DNA from: Megascapheus bottae
Taxonomy: Eukaryota > Chordata > Mammalia > Rodentia > Geomyidae
Assembly: GCA_024803745.1 (NCBI GenBank)
Contig: JANJXV010000037.1
Span: 9,253,001 to 9,317,000 of the forward strand
Direction of reading: 5' to 3'
DNA: 64,000 bases
Under the pieces are notes generated by a model. It searched no databases. It saw only the letters and a program-made list of their open reading frames with translations, and was not told the DNA's origin. Within the stretch, counting starts at the first letter, position 1; each line of letters begins with the position of its first letter. The position numbers and the translations under genes were made by a program. Below are positions 51,163 to 64,000 of this stretch, piece after piece.

Positions 51163-51352
51163 TTAATCAGAAATTTTACAACTATATTCATGAAGGAAAT
51201 TGGTGTGTAGTTTTGTCTCTTTGCATATTTGCCGACTTTATTGAAAGGTAGTTTACCTTCACATAAGTTGATGAGCAGTCCCTGATCCTCTATTTTTTAA
51301 AATGATTTTGTCTGGTATTGGTGTTAATTCTTCTTCAAAAGTTGGATAGAGA

Positions 51353-51545
51353 GCTGGGAGCATGGCCTAGTGGTAGAGTAGTTGCCTAGCATGCACAAGG
51401 CCCTGGGTTTGATTCTTTGGTACCACATACCTAGAAAAATCCAAAAGTGGTACTGTAGCTCAAGTGGTAAAGTGCTAGCCTTGAGAAAGCCTAAGGATAG
51501 TGCTCAGGCCCTGAGTTCAAGCCCCAGGACTGGCAAAAAAAGAAA
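51353..51545 (+). mobile_element. ID-dimer SINE
   Basis: Complete dimer inserted at the edge of the ancient L1; A tail. Confidence 0.8.
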
Positions 51546-52037
51546 GAAAATTAGTTTATATAAGTTAAAGGAGATGGATATTATTTTTACATTTCCACAC
51601 ATTTATAATATATTTACACCACTATTAACTCCTGTATCATTCTTCCTTTTCCTCTCCTCCCTTCCCCAAAAAATTGCAACAGATTTATTCCTCTATTTTG
51701 ACAGATTAGAGCAATGATTTAGATTGTAATCATTATACTCTAATATTCTAACTTCCTTTTGCTTACTTTGATTTTAGTATGTGCTCCTCTGTTTTCTAGT
51801 TTTTAAAGTGGAAGTCTGAGTTATTGATTTGTCTCTTTTTTAAAAAAATGGTATTTTAAGCTCCTAGACACATCACTCTTATTGTACACACTATGTTTTA
51901 GCATATGGCGATTTCACTTTTATTTCATAATGTTTAAAGTATTGTATAGCATGACATTTCCTTCGTGCTCCTACTTCTAGCTTTTCTCTATTAGCATTGA
52001 AGAAATGGTTGTGTGGGCTTTGGAGGGGGGTAGGTAA

Positions 52038-52255
52038 TAGGGCTTGAACTCTGGGCCTGAGCACTGACCCTAAACTCTTCAGCTCAAGGCTAGTGCTCTA
52101 CCACATCGAGCCACAGCACCACTTCCAGTTTTTGGGGGGTGAATTGGAGGTAAGAGTCTTATGGACTTCCATGCCTTGGCTGGCTTTGAAACATGATCCT
52201 CAGATCTCAGCCTCCTGAGAGGCTAGAATTACAGCCATCAGCCACCAGTGCTCAG
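52038..52255 (-). mobile_element. B1-ID composite SINE
   Basis: Minus orientation, both units clear. Confidence 0.8.
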
Positions 52256-52294
52256 CTACTTTATATAGTTTTGGTTCTTCAAAATTTGTTGAGA

Positions 52295-52421
52295 CTAATC
52301 CAGGCACCAGTAGCTGAGCCCTGTAATCCTACCTGCTTAGGAAGTTGAGATCTAGCCTTGAGCTGAAGGACTCAGGAGCAGTGCCCAGGCTCAGAGTTCA
52401 AGCCCCATGACGAACAAAATA
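52295..52421 (+). mobile_element. B1-ID composite SINE with internal deletion
   Basis: B1 head joined directly to the right unit at GAGATCTAGCCTTGAGCTG; the B1 3' part and the right-unit start are lost. Confidence 0.7.
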
Positions 52422-54716
52422 ATTATTCAGACTTATTTTATTACCTAATGTGTAAATCCATCATGGAGAATATTTCATATGTGCTTCTCAAGAATGTGTA
52501 TCCTGCTGCTTAGGGATAGATAATTCTAGTTAGTTATAGTGGCTCTGAAATGTTAAATGAATTTTCTTATTTTGATTCTATATCATTTTATGACTTTATT
52601 CATTATTGAATGCAGTAGTATTAAACTTTTCTGTTATTACCATAGAATTACCTACTTATTTTTGTCAGTTTGCTTCAACTGTCTGGGGGACTCTTGTTAA
52701 GAGCATGTTTTACTTGGTGTATCTTTCTAATGATTTGGACCTTTCATCATTTGAAATAGCTTTCTTGTATTTTTATTAATCTTTAAAGCTCATTTTATGG
52801 CCTCCTTTTGTCTGATATTAATGTAACAATTTCTCAGATGTCATATTTTTGTTATTATCAACATCGTCTATCTTTTTCATCCTTTAACTTTCAATATATT
52901 TGTGTCTCTGAATATAAAGTGTGTTTCTTATAGGTAGCACATAATAAGATTATTTGTGTAAATATATTTTTATAATTCCTATTTAGTAGATTTCTTTCTT
53001 TTTATAGAAAATTACTCTTATATTAATCATATGTGTATATTTTACTTCTTATCCATTAATCCAATTGATGGAGAGTATAATCAGTACTTTGGCTGATTCA
53101 ACTAATAGTTGAAAAGACATAAAATGTCTTTTGAAAAATTTTAAATATATACCCAAATGTGGGACTGTTGTATCTTATGACCTCCATATAGTTTTCCATG
53201 TCTGCACAGTAATTTACAGCCACTCAGGCAGTATACAACTGCTCCCTTAGGGACAGTTTTGATTTGTTAATATCTTCTTGCATTTTGGTTACATTTTATT
53301 TAAATATTTCATAGATTTTCCTGAGAAGTAAATATTTTAATTAATGTGTCAATTCTACAAATTAAATTCTATTGCCTTGGGGTTTTAGTTCTTGCTGTTT
53401 GCAGTTGCTTTTCTCTTAGTTGTTTTTAAGAGCTAATTCTATACTTTCATTGAAAGGTCAGTGAAGTCTCTTCTAAGCTCACTCAATAACTGAACAGAGA
53501 TTTCTATACAAGCATGGTACTAATCAATGTCCTAGAATTTGTTAAGGGGCTTATATTTATGGTGGAACATGCCTTTGAAACTTGGTTGAAAATTCTACCT
53601 TACTTTTTTCCCTTTTCAAATCCAGTTCCCTGGAGAGAGAAGAAACTGAAGTCACAGCCACAAAGCTAACTGGGCAAACCTGGTAACCTGACTGGAACAC
53701 CTAGTCACAGGACCAATGCACAACTCTTGCAAGTTTTAAGCCCAATACAACAATGGCTCTTCCTGCATTGCAGGCTAACATGGGAGGGAAAAATACATTT
53801 TGTTGTCCCCATATCCTGGAGTGCATATAGCAGGTGCTATCTTACTTGTATGAATGTACCATTTGGAACAAAAATTATCTGGGGATTTGAAGACAAGGAG
53901 CAATTGTAGCACCTAAGCAGGACTAATATAATCCCCTGGATTCTATCTTACCATAATGGAATCAGACCAGTTCTAAACAACATAGTACAGTGTAAACACA
54001 TGGAAGTAAAAACATATGCAAGTTGAATAACACACTTCTGAATAACACCTGAGCCACAGAACAAATCAAAGAAGAAACTGAACACTTCTTACAATGCAAT
54101 GACAATGAAAATACATCACAAAAGAACTTATGGGACATAGCAAAAGCAGTCCTATGGGGCAATTTATTGCCCTACAAGCCCATATTAAAAGGACAGAAGA
54201 AACTCATGTAAACAACCTAAAGAAGCAATTTAAAGCACCTAGAGAAGCAAGAAAAGTTAACTCTAAAACAACTAGAAGGAAGAAACAGCAAAAATAAAAT
54301 CTAAAATATCTGACATTGAAAGAAGATCTACTACACATAAAATTAATAAATCAAAAAGGTGTTTTTTTGAAAGAGTCAACAAAATTGACAGACCCCTGGC
54401 AAGATTAATCAGAAAAGAGAGAGGGGATACTCAAATAAACAAGATTATAAATTCCATGGGAACAATCACAACTGACATTCAAAAAATTCAGACCATCACA
54501 AATAAGTACTTCCAGGGCTTATATTCAATGAAACAAAAATCTTTAGTGGAAATGGATGATTTTTTAAAAATAAACATAGGCTGTCCACATTGAACCAAGA
54601 AGAAATAAGTCAATAAACTAATTTCATACAATAAGATAGCAGAAGCAATCAGAAACATATAAACTAAGAAGAGCCCGGGCCCAGATGGTTTCACTGCAGA
54701 ATTTTATAAGACTTTT

Positions 54717-54905
54717 TTTTGCCAATCCTGGGCTTCAGCTTAGGGCCTGAGCACTGTCCTTGGACTTTCTCAAGGTTAGAGCTCTACCACTTGAGCCTCA
54801 GCACCAATTCTGGCTTTTTTCTATTTATGTGGTACCGAGCAATCGAATCTGGGTCTTCGTGCATGTGAGACAATCACTCTACCACCAAGTCAAACTCCTG
54901 GCCCT
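54717..54905 (-). mobile_element. ID-dimer SINE inside L1
   Basis: Splits L1 ORF2. The flanks are a degenerate duplication, ATTTTATAAGACTTTT before and ATTCTACAAGACTTTT after. Confidence 0.82.
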
Positions 54906-57100
54906 AAAATTCTACAAGACTTTTAAAGATGATTTAATACCTAGACTCTTGAAACTTTCCAAGAAATAGAAGCAGGGGGAGCCATCCCAAACTCCTTCTA
55001 TGGGGCCAATATCACACTCATCCCCAAACCAGAGAAGGACCCAACAACAAAAAAAGAACTATAGACCAATCTCTCCAATGAACACAGACACAAAGCTCCT
55101 CAATAAAATACTATCCAACAGAGTCCAGAGACAAAAATTATATACTATGATCAAGTAGCCTGCTTTAACATTCACAAATCAATTAATGTAATACATCATA
55201 TTAATAGAGCTAAGTTTAAGAATCATATGATAATTTCTCTGGACACTGAGAAGACATTTGACCAAGTAAAGCATCCATTCATGTTGAAAGCACAAAGGAA
55301 AATAGGAATGGGAGGTGAATTCTTTAATTAAAGCCATGTAGGACAGACTTACAGCTAGTATCACACTAAATGGAGAAAGACTAGAATCTTTACCTTAAAA
55401 CCAGGAACAAGGCAGGGATGCCCACTCTTCTCCACTTCTCTTCAACATAGTGCTAGAACACTTAGCCAGAGCAATAAGGCAAGCGAAGAACATCAAGGGA
55501 TCCACATAGGGGAAAAGAAGAAATTAAACTATCCCTATTTATAGATAACATGATCCTATATCTGAATGACCCAATAAACTCCACTCCTAAAACTAATAAA
55601 CCACTTTGGCAAAGTGGCAGGATACAAAATCATCCTTCAAAATTCAGTAGCCTTTCTGTACACCAACAATGAACAAACAGAAGGAGAAATCAAGAAAATG
55701 ATCCCATTTGCAGCAGCCCCCAAAAGAATGAAATATTTAGGAATTAACCTAAGGATGTAAAGGAATTATTTAATGACAACTATTAAAAAAACCTAAGGAA
55801 AAAATCAAAGAGGATACCAGGAAATGGAAAGACATCCTATATTCATGGATAGGGAGAATCAACATAGTGAAAATGGCCATATTGCCAAAATAGATATGCA
55901 GTTCCAATATGATCCCCATCAAAATCCCAAGAACATTCTTTACTGAAATAGAAGGCATAATCCAAAGGTTCATATGGAGCAACAAAAGACCTAGAATAGC
56001 CAAAACAATTCTAGGCAAAAGGAGCAGTGCAAGTAGTATTACAATACCAGGCTTCAAATTCTAGAATTTGAAGAGCCATATAACAAAAACAGTGTGGTAT
56101 TGGCACAAAAATAGCTCAGAAGATCAATGGAACGGAATAGAAGATCCAGAAATAAAACCATATATCTATGGCCAACTTATATTCGACAAAGGAGCCAGAG
56201 ATATACAGAAGAATAAACACAGCCTCTTCAAGTATTGGTGCTGGGAAAACTGGGCAGCCATATGCAGAAAACTAAAAATTGATCCCACCCTGTTGCCATG
56301 CAACAAAAATGGATCCAAGACCTCAATGCCAGACCTGAAACTCTGAAACTGCTACACAACAGAGTAGGAGAGACACTGGAACTCATAGGAACAGGCAAAA
56401 ACTTCTTGAACAGAGTCCCAAAGTCACAATAGATTTCAGAGAGACTCGACAAATGGGACTACCTAAAAATAAAAAGTTTCTGCACCAAGACATAACTAGT
56501 AAGGTAGAAAGACAGCCAACCAACTGGGAAAAGATATTTACCAGTAATACATTAGACAAATGCTTAATAGCCAATATCTACAGGGAACTCAAGAAACTAA
56601 TCCCCTCAAACCCAACAAACCAATCACTAAATGGGCAAGGGAACTAAAGAGATACTCATGTGAGGAAGAGGTAAAAATGGCAAAGAAACATATGAGAAAA
56701 AGCTCATCATCCATGACCATAAAAGAAATGCAAATAAAAACAACCCTAAGATACCACCTTACCCCAATCAGAATGACCTGAGTTCAGAATATTCTGAACT
56801 CAAACAACAACAAATGCAGGCAGGGATGTGGAGAAAGAGAAACCCTACTGCAATGCAGGTAAGAATGTAAACAGCCACTCTGGAAGGCAGTTTGGAGGTT
56901 CTTGAAAAACCTAAAAATTGACTTTCCCTACAACTTAGCCATACCATTCCCGGGCATCTACCCTGAACATCATAACTAAGGATATGATAAGGACACCCGC
57001 ACAGCCATATTCATTGCTGCACTATTCACAACAGCCAAGCCATAGAAACAATCTAGATGCCACACTACAGATGAATGGATACCAAAAAAATGTGGTACAG

Positions 57101-57295
57101 GGGCCGGAAGTTTGGCCTGATGGTAGAGTGCTTGCCAAGCATGCATGAAGACCTGGGTTCAATTCCTCGGTACCACATACATAGCGGGGGAAAAAGCCTG
57201 AAGTGGTGCTGAGGCTCAAGGGGTAGAGCTCCAGCCTTGAGAAAATCCAAGGACAGGGCTCGGGCCCTGAGCTCAGGCCCAGGACTGGCAAAAAA
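57101..57295 (+). mobile_element. ID-dimer SINE inside L1
   Basis: Complete dimer; flanked by AAAAAATGTGGTACA and AAAAAATATGGTACA. Confidence 0.82.
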
Positions 57296-57475
57296 ATATG
57301 GTACATATATACAATGGATTCTACATAAAATAATGGCATTAACTGGGAAGTGGATGAAACTAGAGCGAATCATGTTGAGTGAGATAAGTCAACACCAAAG
57401 GAACAAAGGCGAATGGTCTCCTTGATATATGGACATTAGATCCTAACAGTACAAGAGCAATGACCCAATTCTCGA

Positions 57476-57566
57476 GAAGGAAAGAAGGAAGGAAGGAAGG
57501 AAGGAAGGAAGGAAGGAAGGAAGGAAGGAAGGAAGGAAGGAAGGAAGGAAGGAGGGAAGGAGAGAA
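57476..57566. repeat. (GGAA)n microsatellite
   Basis: About 20 tetranucleotide units directly after the L1 3' region. Confidence 0.93.
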
Positions 57567-57589
57567 ACAATTACTTGTCTTCAAAACAC

Positions 57590-58345
57590 ACACACCTTCC
57601 TAGCAAAGACACACAGAGACAAAGTAAAATGATGGGAAATGATATGCTACACAAATGGAAATCAAAACCAAGCAGGAGTTCCTATAAAGGTGGTTTAGCA
57701 TACTCAAATCAATGAACAAATTACAATACAGAAGTCGAATCAGGCACAAAAACTACATTGATGTGTTCATCTCAATAGAAGCAAAGAAGGTCTTTGGGAA
57801 AACACTCCCCAACAAGTGATCCTGGGAAAACTGAATATTGACAAATAGAATATTAAACCTACCTCTATCTCTCATCTTGTACAAAAAGTCAATTCAAAAT
57901 GGGTCAAAGGCCTCGATGTAGGGCATGAATTGTTGAGACTACTAGGGGAAGCCCTTTAAGATAAAAGTATAGGAAACTACTTCAATTGTTCTGTAAATAA
58001 GAGCAAGAATTGCATCAGATTAAAAGGTTTCCTTCCATCCAAGGAAATAATTATGTAAGTAAAGAGAAAGATCATATAATAGGAAAAAGTATTTTACAGC
58101 TATTTATTTGAAAAGACAAAACTGGAATATAAAAGAGCTCAAAAAAGAGAAACAGAAAAAAGAGAAACAGAATAATCTAATTAATAAACAATCAAATGAA
58201 CAATTTTCAAAGGAAATATAGGCAGTAAAAAATATCATGAAGAAGTGTCCAAAATACATAAAGAAAATGCTAACCAAAGCATCACTGAGAATGCATCTTA
58301 GCGAGCCACAATGGCTGTCATGTAGAAAATAAAAATATGTTTGTA
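57590..58345 (+). mobile_element. Older L1 ORF2 C-terminal fragment
   Basis: Plus-strand sequence resembling the L1 ORF2 C-terminal part (for example ATATTAAACCTACCTCTATC and AAAATGGGTCAAAGGCCT), more diverged than the element just before it and separated from it by a GGAA microsatellite. Confidence 0.6.
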
Positions 58346-58424
58346 TGAAAGAAACCCTTATTTAGTGTTCATGTATAATTTACAACTTAGTAACTCTACC
58401 TGAAAAAAAAAGAAAATAGGGTCA

Positions 58425-58495
58425 ATTGTGGCTCAGGAGGTAGAGTACCTGCCCAGAAAGCACAAGACTCATAGAGCTACAACAAAATTATAAAA
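58425..58495 (+). mobile_element. tRNA-like SINE fragment
   Basis: Box A-like TGTGGCTCAGGAGGTAGAGT followed by a short diverged part. Confidence 0.45.
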
Positions 58496-58752
58496 AGGAG
58501 CAAGGGGGTCTATCTGTGAGGGGAAATAAAAAGTAATAAAAGGAATGATTATGATCAAAGTACATTTATGTATACACAAAAGTCTCACAATGAAACCTCT
58601 CACTATGTATTCTAAATATATGCCAATAAAATATAAGATAAACTTGACATTAAAGGGAAACAGTCTAAAACAGAGAAAAGACTGAATAGACTCTATGTTT
58701 CCTTAACATTGTTGAATACCAAAAGAACAGAAGGAAATGAGTTTAATTCTTT

Positions 58753-58932
58753 TTTTTTTTTGCCAGTCCTGGGCTTGAGCTCAGGGCCTGAGCACTGTCC
58801 TTGGACTTTCTCAAGGCTAGAACTCTACCACTTCCGGCTTTTTTTTTCTATATATGTGGTACCAAGGAATCGAACCCGGGTCTTCATGCATGCTAGGCAA
58901 GCACTTTAACCACTAGGCCAAACTCCTGGCCG
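58753..58932 (-). mobile_element. ID-dimer SINE with perfect target duplication
   Basis: Flanked by ATGAGTTTAATTCTTT at 58737-58752 and 58933-58948. The right unit has a short deletion after ACTCTACCACTT. Confidence 0.9.
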
Positions 58933-59454
58933 ATGAGTTTAATTCTTTAATTCACACTACTGGGTAATCAAACATGTACATTTGACACAAGCAAAAGGAC
59001 TATGATTAATATACATTTGGCTCTACAAAACCTAAGGAGAAGATAATTCCAGAATAAAGTAATAGATGATACAGAACAATTACATTTTCCAAAAATGTCA
59101 TTTACAAGGCAGTACTATTTAAGAATAAAGAAAGGGATCTGGGTATGCAAAAAAACATGTTTTCTATAAAAATATTCACTTCCTTTATGTTAATCTTGTA
59201 AGTTATTTTTTCTGAAAAGTTCCTGCTTTGGCTAGGTGGCTTGGTCTCTGTTAATTACATTTTAGTTACATCCTTTACCTGCGCTTTAATAAAGACATCC
59301 TGTTAGAAGTGCCTTGAAATTTAGTTACAACTTGTTAACTAAGCCACATCCTTTCAAAGATTGTGAACCTAAGGTCAGCAATGTAAGCAGATAAAATTTA
59401 TGTCTTGCTGAGTCTGATATCACAACATCACAAGCCATTTCGAACATGGAAGCC

Positions 59455-59600
59455 AGTGACTGAGATCTGAGGCGAACAGTTCAAAGCCAGCCTAGCAGCA
59501 AATTCTGTGAGACCCCTATCTCCAATAAAACAACAAAAAAGCTGAAAGTGGAACCCTGGCTCAAGTGGTAAAACACTAGTCTTGAGTACAAAAGTTCATG
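59455..59600 (+). mobile_element. B1-ID composite SINE, both ends missing
   Basis: Starts within B1 (GAGATCTGAGGCGAACAGTT) and ends within the right unit. Confidence 0.65.
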
Positions 59601-60469
59601 AACAGTACATGTGCGTGACTTCAGTAGATTTAGTTGACATCTGACTATAATGATACATAATTGAATTTGAGTCTAGTATCATGATGTTAAAATTATTTCT
59701 AAATATGCTTATAGAAAAACACTGTACATGTAGAATTATATTTATAAAAATAAATGAGCAGCTGATTATCTGAATGTTCTTAAACCCTTGGAATCTTACA
59801 AAACTCATTTAAAGTTGGTACCATAACAACTAAGTTTAATAGTAACATCAACTGTAAATGAGAGGATGTAAATGCAGATATCAGGATGACAAGAATGGCC
59901 TCGTATTTAATTTTAATCAAATAAAATTTAGTGGATATTAATTTAATACACGAATAATAATCCATGGATTTTAATTTAATACAAATCGATGGAATTTAAA
60001 AGATTATTTTGCAGGTTTCTGAATTTTCAGAAGACCCAATAAGGGGAAAACTATTAAATAATAAGGTGACTCTATAAAGACTGACCCTATTCTCACAATA
60101 GGTAAAAGAATAATTTACCCCTTCTAAATAGATACTTCTTTTGAAATTCTATATGCCTTCCTGAGAATACATTTGCACCCTGAATATACAAATCAAACTG
60201 TCCTCCCAACATAGAATTTAATAAATATTATCTCATGCAAAGTGGAAAGAACACTTTTAAAAATCATTTAAAATGTTTTAATTTTCATTTTCATCAGTTA
60301 TGCATATGCTTTGAAGCAACAATAGAGAATAATTAAGAGCAGTTTGCTAAATTCATCTATAATTGTTGTCTAATTTTGACCAATATAAACATGCAATTTG
60401 GAAAGGCTCTCTCAATACAGAAAATAAAATACATTTTATGCTTTCATTTGAATATTATACCTCTTTTTT

Positions 60470-60658
60470 TTCCTGTCCTGGGCTTCGGCTCAGGGCTTGA
60501 GCACTGTCCTTGGACTTTCTCAAGGCTAGCACTCTACCACTTGAGCCTCAGTGCCACTTCCAGCTTTTTCCGCTATGTATGTGGGGTACCGAGGAATCAA
60601 ACCCGGGCTTTATGCATGCTAGACAAGCACTCTACCACTAGGCCAAACTCCCGGCCCC
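60470..60658 (-). mobile_element. ID-dimer SINE
   Basis: Complete dimer, minus orientation; flanks share ATTATACCTCTT / ATTATATCTCTT. Confidence 0.82.
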
Positions 60659-61140
60659 TGACTATTATATCTCTTAAAACATAATGGGTTATTACAAGAA
60701 GACATGCTCTTATCTAAAGAATATTCTCGAATTCGAATAACTATTTAAAAAGCTAGGTTAGGAATTTTACAAAACATATTATCTCAATATAATGAACAGT
60801 AAGAGTGGCAAGTCTGATGGATTGGAACTTAGCACTGATTTGAAATACAGACTTTTGGAGTCATTAAATAAACCTGATTAAAATCATCAGTGAAAGAGAA
60901 CAAATTTTTTGTTATGTTATTAGTTAAAAAATAAGAAATTATGATGGCAGGCTGTTAAAGTATAAAACAGATGAAAATTTAAATTATGAATTGAAGAATA
61001 TGCAACTACACAGAAAGTTAAATCAACATAACGCTATATTCCCTAAAATACTTCATACAGAATACATAGATAATTCTCATTTGACTTTTCAGTTAATGAA
61101 ATCTAACTGATGGTTGCAACTTACACTTTGTAGTGAGTTT

Positions 61141-63555
<2,415 letters not shown>

Positions 63556-63693
63556 TCAACGTGTGCAGATGGCCTAATAAATAATGTTTTGCAGAGGCTC
63601 AGCTAAGCTGGTGGAATCTGCCCAGGTTCACGCTCCTGGCTTTCTCAGACTGGATCGCTGTGTCCCAGTAATGTAGTGTCATTCGCGTTTTTT

Positions 63694-63717
63694 TAATCAA
63701 CAGCGCCACCATGCGTC
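63694..63717 (-). promoter_or_regulatory. Protocadherin promoter element of G6
   Basis: Coding strand GGTGGCGCTGTTGATTAAA, about 230 bp upstream of the ATG. The CGCT core is intact; the flank following it (TGTTG) is like G2 rather than the CAGG type of the other four. Confidence 0.75.
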
Positions 63718-64000
63718 CATTGGCAGTTTAAATTTTTTTAGAAAATAATTTCGTTGATTACCAAATCCAGTTAAGTACAGGAGGAGCTTCTGGTGACACA
63801 TAAGTAAGCACAACTTATGGAAATTAAGTCCCCTAAACGAAGATACTATCCCTGAAAGAGCCCTCATTTACATGATTTTGTAGGAGAGTATATATATGCT
63901 AACAATGCAGCTACCCTCAACTGTATTTTTTATACATAAAGAGGATTCTGTTTTAAATGATGTCATACTTAACTATCTTATGTGTGATCTCATTTTCCAT
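63718..64000. other. Sequence upstream of the G6 promoter
   Basis: AT-rich; nothing recognised before the window ends. Confidence 0.5.

Larger units (their letters stand above)
48540..51350 (-). mobile_element. Ancient L1 fragment, split by a younger L1
   Basis: The plus strand carries the antisense of L1 ORF2 reverse-transcriptase sequence at 48540-48819, continuing at about 51163-51350. The two parts join if the inserted L1 and one copy of its target duplication are removed. Heavily diverged. Confidence 0.6.
51700..53400 (-). mobile_element. Ancient L1 remains, antisense
   Basis: AT-rich sequence with the antisense pattern of the L1 endonuclease/ORF2 region (around 52490-52960, for example GAATGTGTATCCTGCTGCTT). 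Boundaries are uncertain; composite SINEs at 52038-52255 and 52295-52421 interrupt it. Confidence 0.45.
53960..57475 (+). mobile_element. Long decayed L1 ORF2 copy
   Basis: About 3.1 kb of L1 ORF2 in the plus direction with many stops and frameshifts: the region before the reverse transcriptase (about 54060-54700), reverse transcriptase (54900-55800), C-terminal part (56060-57420) and the beginning of the 3' UTR (57421 on). Two composite SINEs have inserted into it (54717-54905 and 57101-57295). No intact product. Confidence 0.8.
58949..61140. other. Intergenic and G6 3' flank
   Basis: AT-rich; two SINEs listed, otherwise unassigned. 59160-59420 has a moderately complex stretch with AATAAA near 59290, possibly an old LTR, not supported enough to call. 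Confidence 0.4.

Noticed and set aside
56068..56781. Plus-strand open frames as protein genes
   Set aside because: Pieces of decayed L1 ORF2.
57360..57593. Pro/Ser/Leu repeat frame
   Set aside because: Produced by the GGAA microsatellite.

Overview
This is a mammalian, almost certainly rodent, nuclear genomic window from the clustered protocadherin-beta (PCDHB) locus, read on the strand opposite to transcription. The rodent call rests on ID-type (tRNA-derived) and B1-type (7SL-derived) SINEs. The commonest SINEs are composites in which an ID or a B1 left unit is joined to one shared tRNA-like right unit. From memory this suits a geomyoid rodent such as a pocket mouse or kangaroo rat, but that is an inference.

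Layout. Six intact, intronless PCDHB genes lie on the minus strand at about 4.25-6.65, 10.5-12.9, 18.4-20.8, 33.2-35.6, 42.7-45.1 and 61.1-63.5 kb. They are called G1 to G6 in window order, so transcription order is G6 to G1. Each encodes a signal peptide, six cadherin (EC) repeats, one membrane span and a short cytoplasmic tail. Each has a conserved protocadherin promoter element (core CGCT within GGTGGCGCTG on the coding strand) about 225-240 bp upstream of its ATG. G2 has lost the CpG in that core. A seventh, decayed copy lies at 22.2-23.7 kb. It is missing its 3' half and is split by a 320-bp solo LTR with a 5-bp target-site duplication. An orphan fragment of a PCDHB cytoplasmic tail lies just downstream of G2.

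The dominant signal is concerted evolution. From late EC4 to the cytoplasmic tail (about 1.05 kb) the six genes are nearly identical and very GC-rich, while EC1-EC3 are diverged and of ordinary base composition. Variable sites inside the homogenised tract occur in all four combinations between paralogs, which points to repeated gene conversion. EC1-EC3 carry the recognition diversity of each isoform. The homogenised part supplies shared structure and the membrane anchor.

The intergenic DNA, about 75% of the window, is AT-rich and full of retroposons: dozens of SINEs, L1 fragments of several ages (including a three-layer nested stack at 48.5-51.4 kb dated by target-site duplications), a probable ERVK-type LTR at 37.7-38.1 kb and several microsatellites. 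Near 45.65 kb a 5' half of tRNA-Ile is flanked by a 14-bp direct repeat, which looks like a retroposed tRNA half. No other protein-coding gene, functional RNA gene or CRISPR array is supported.
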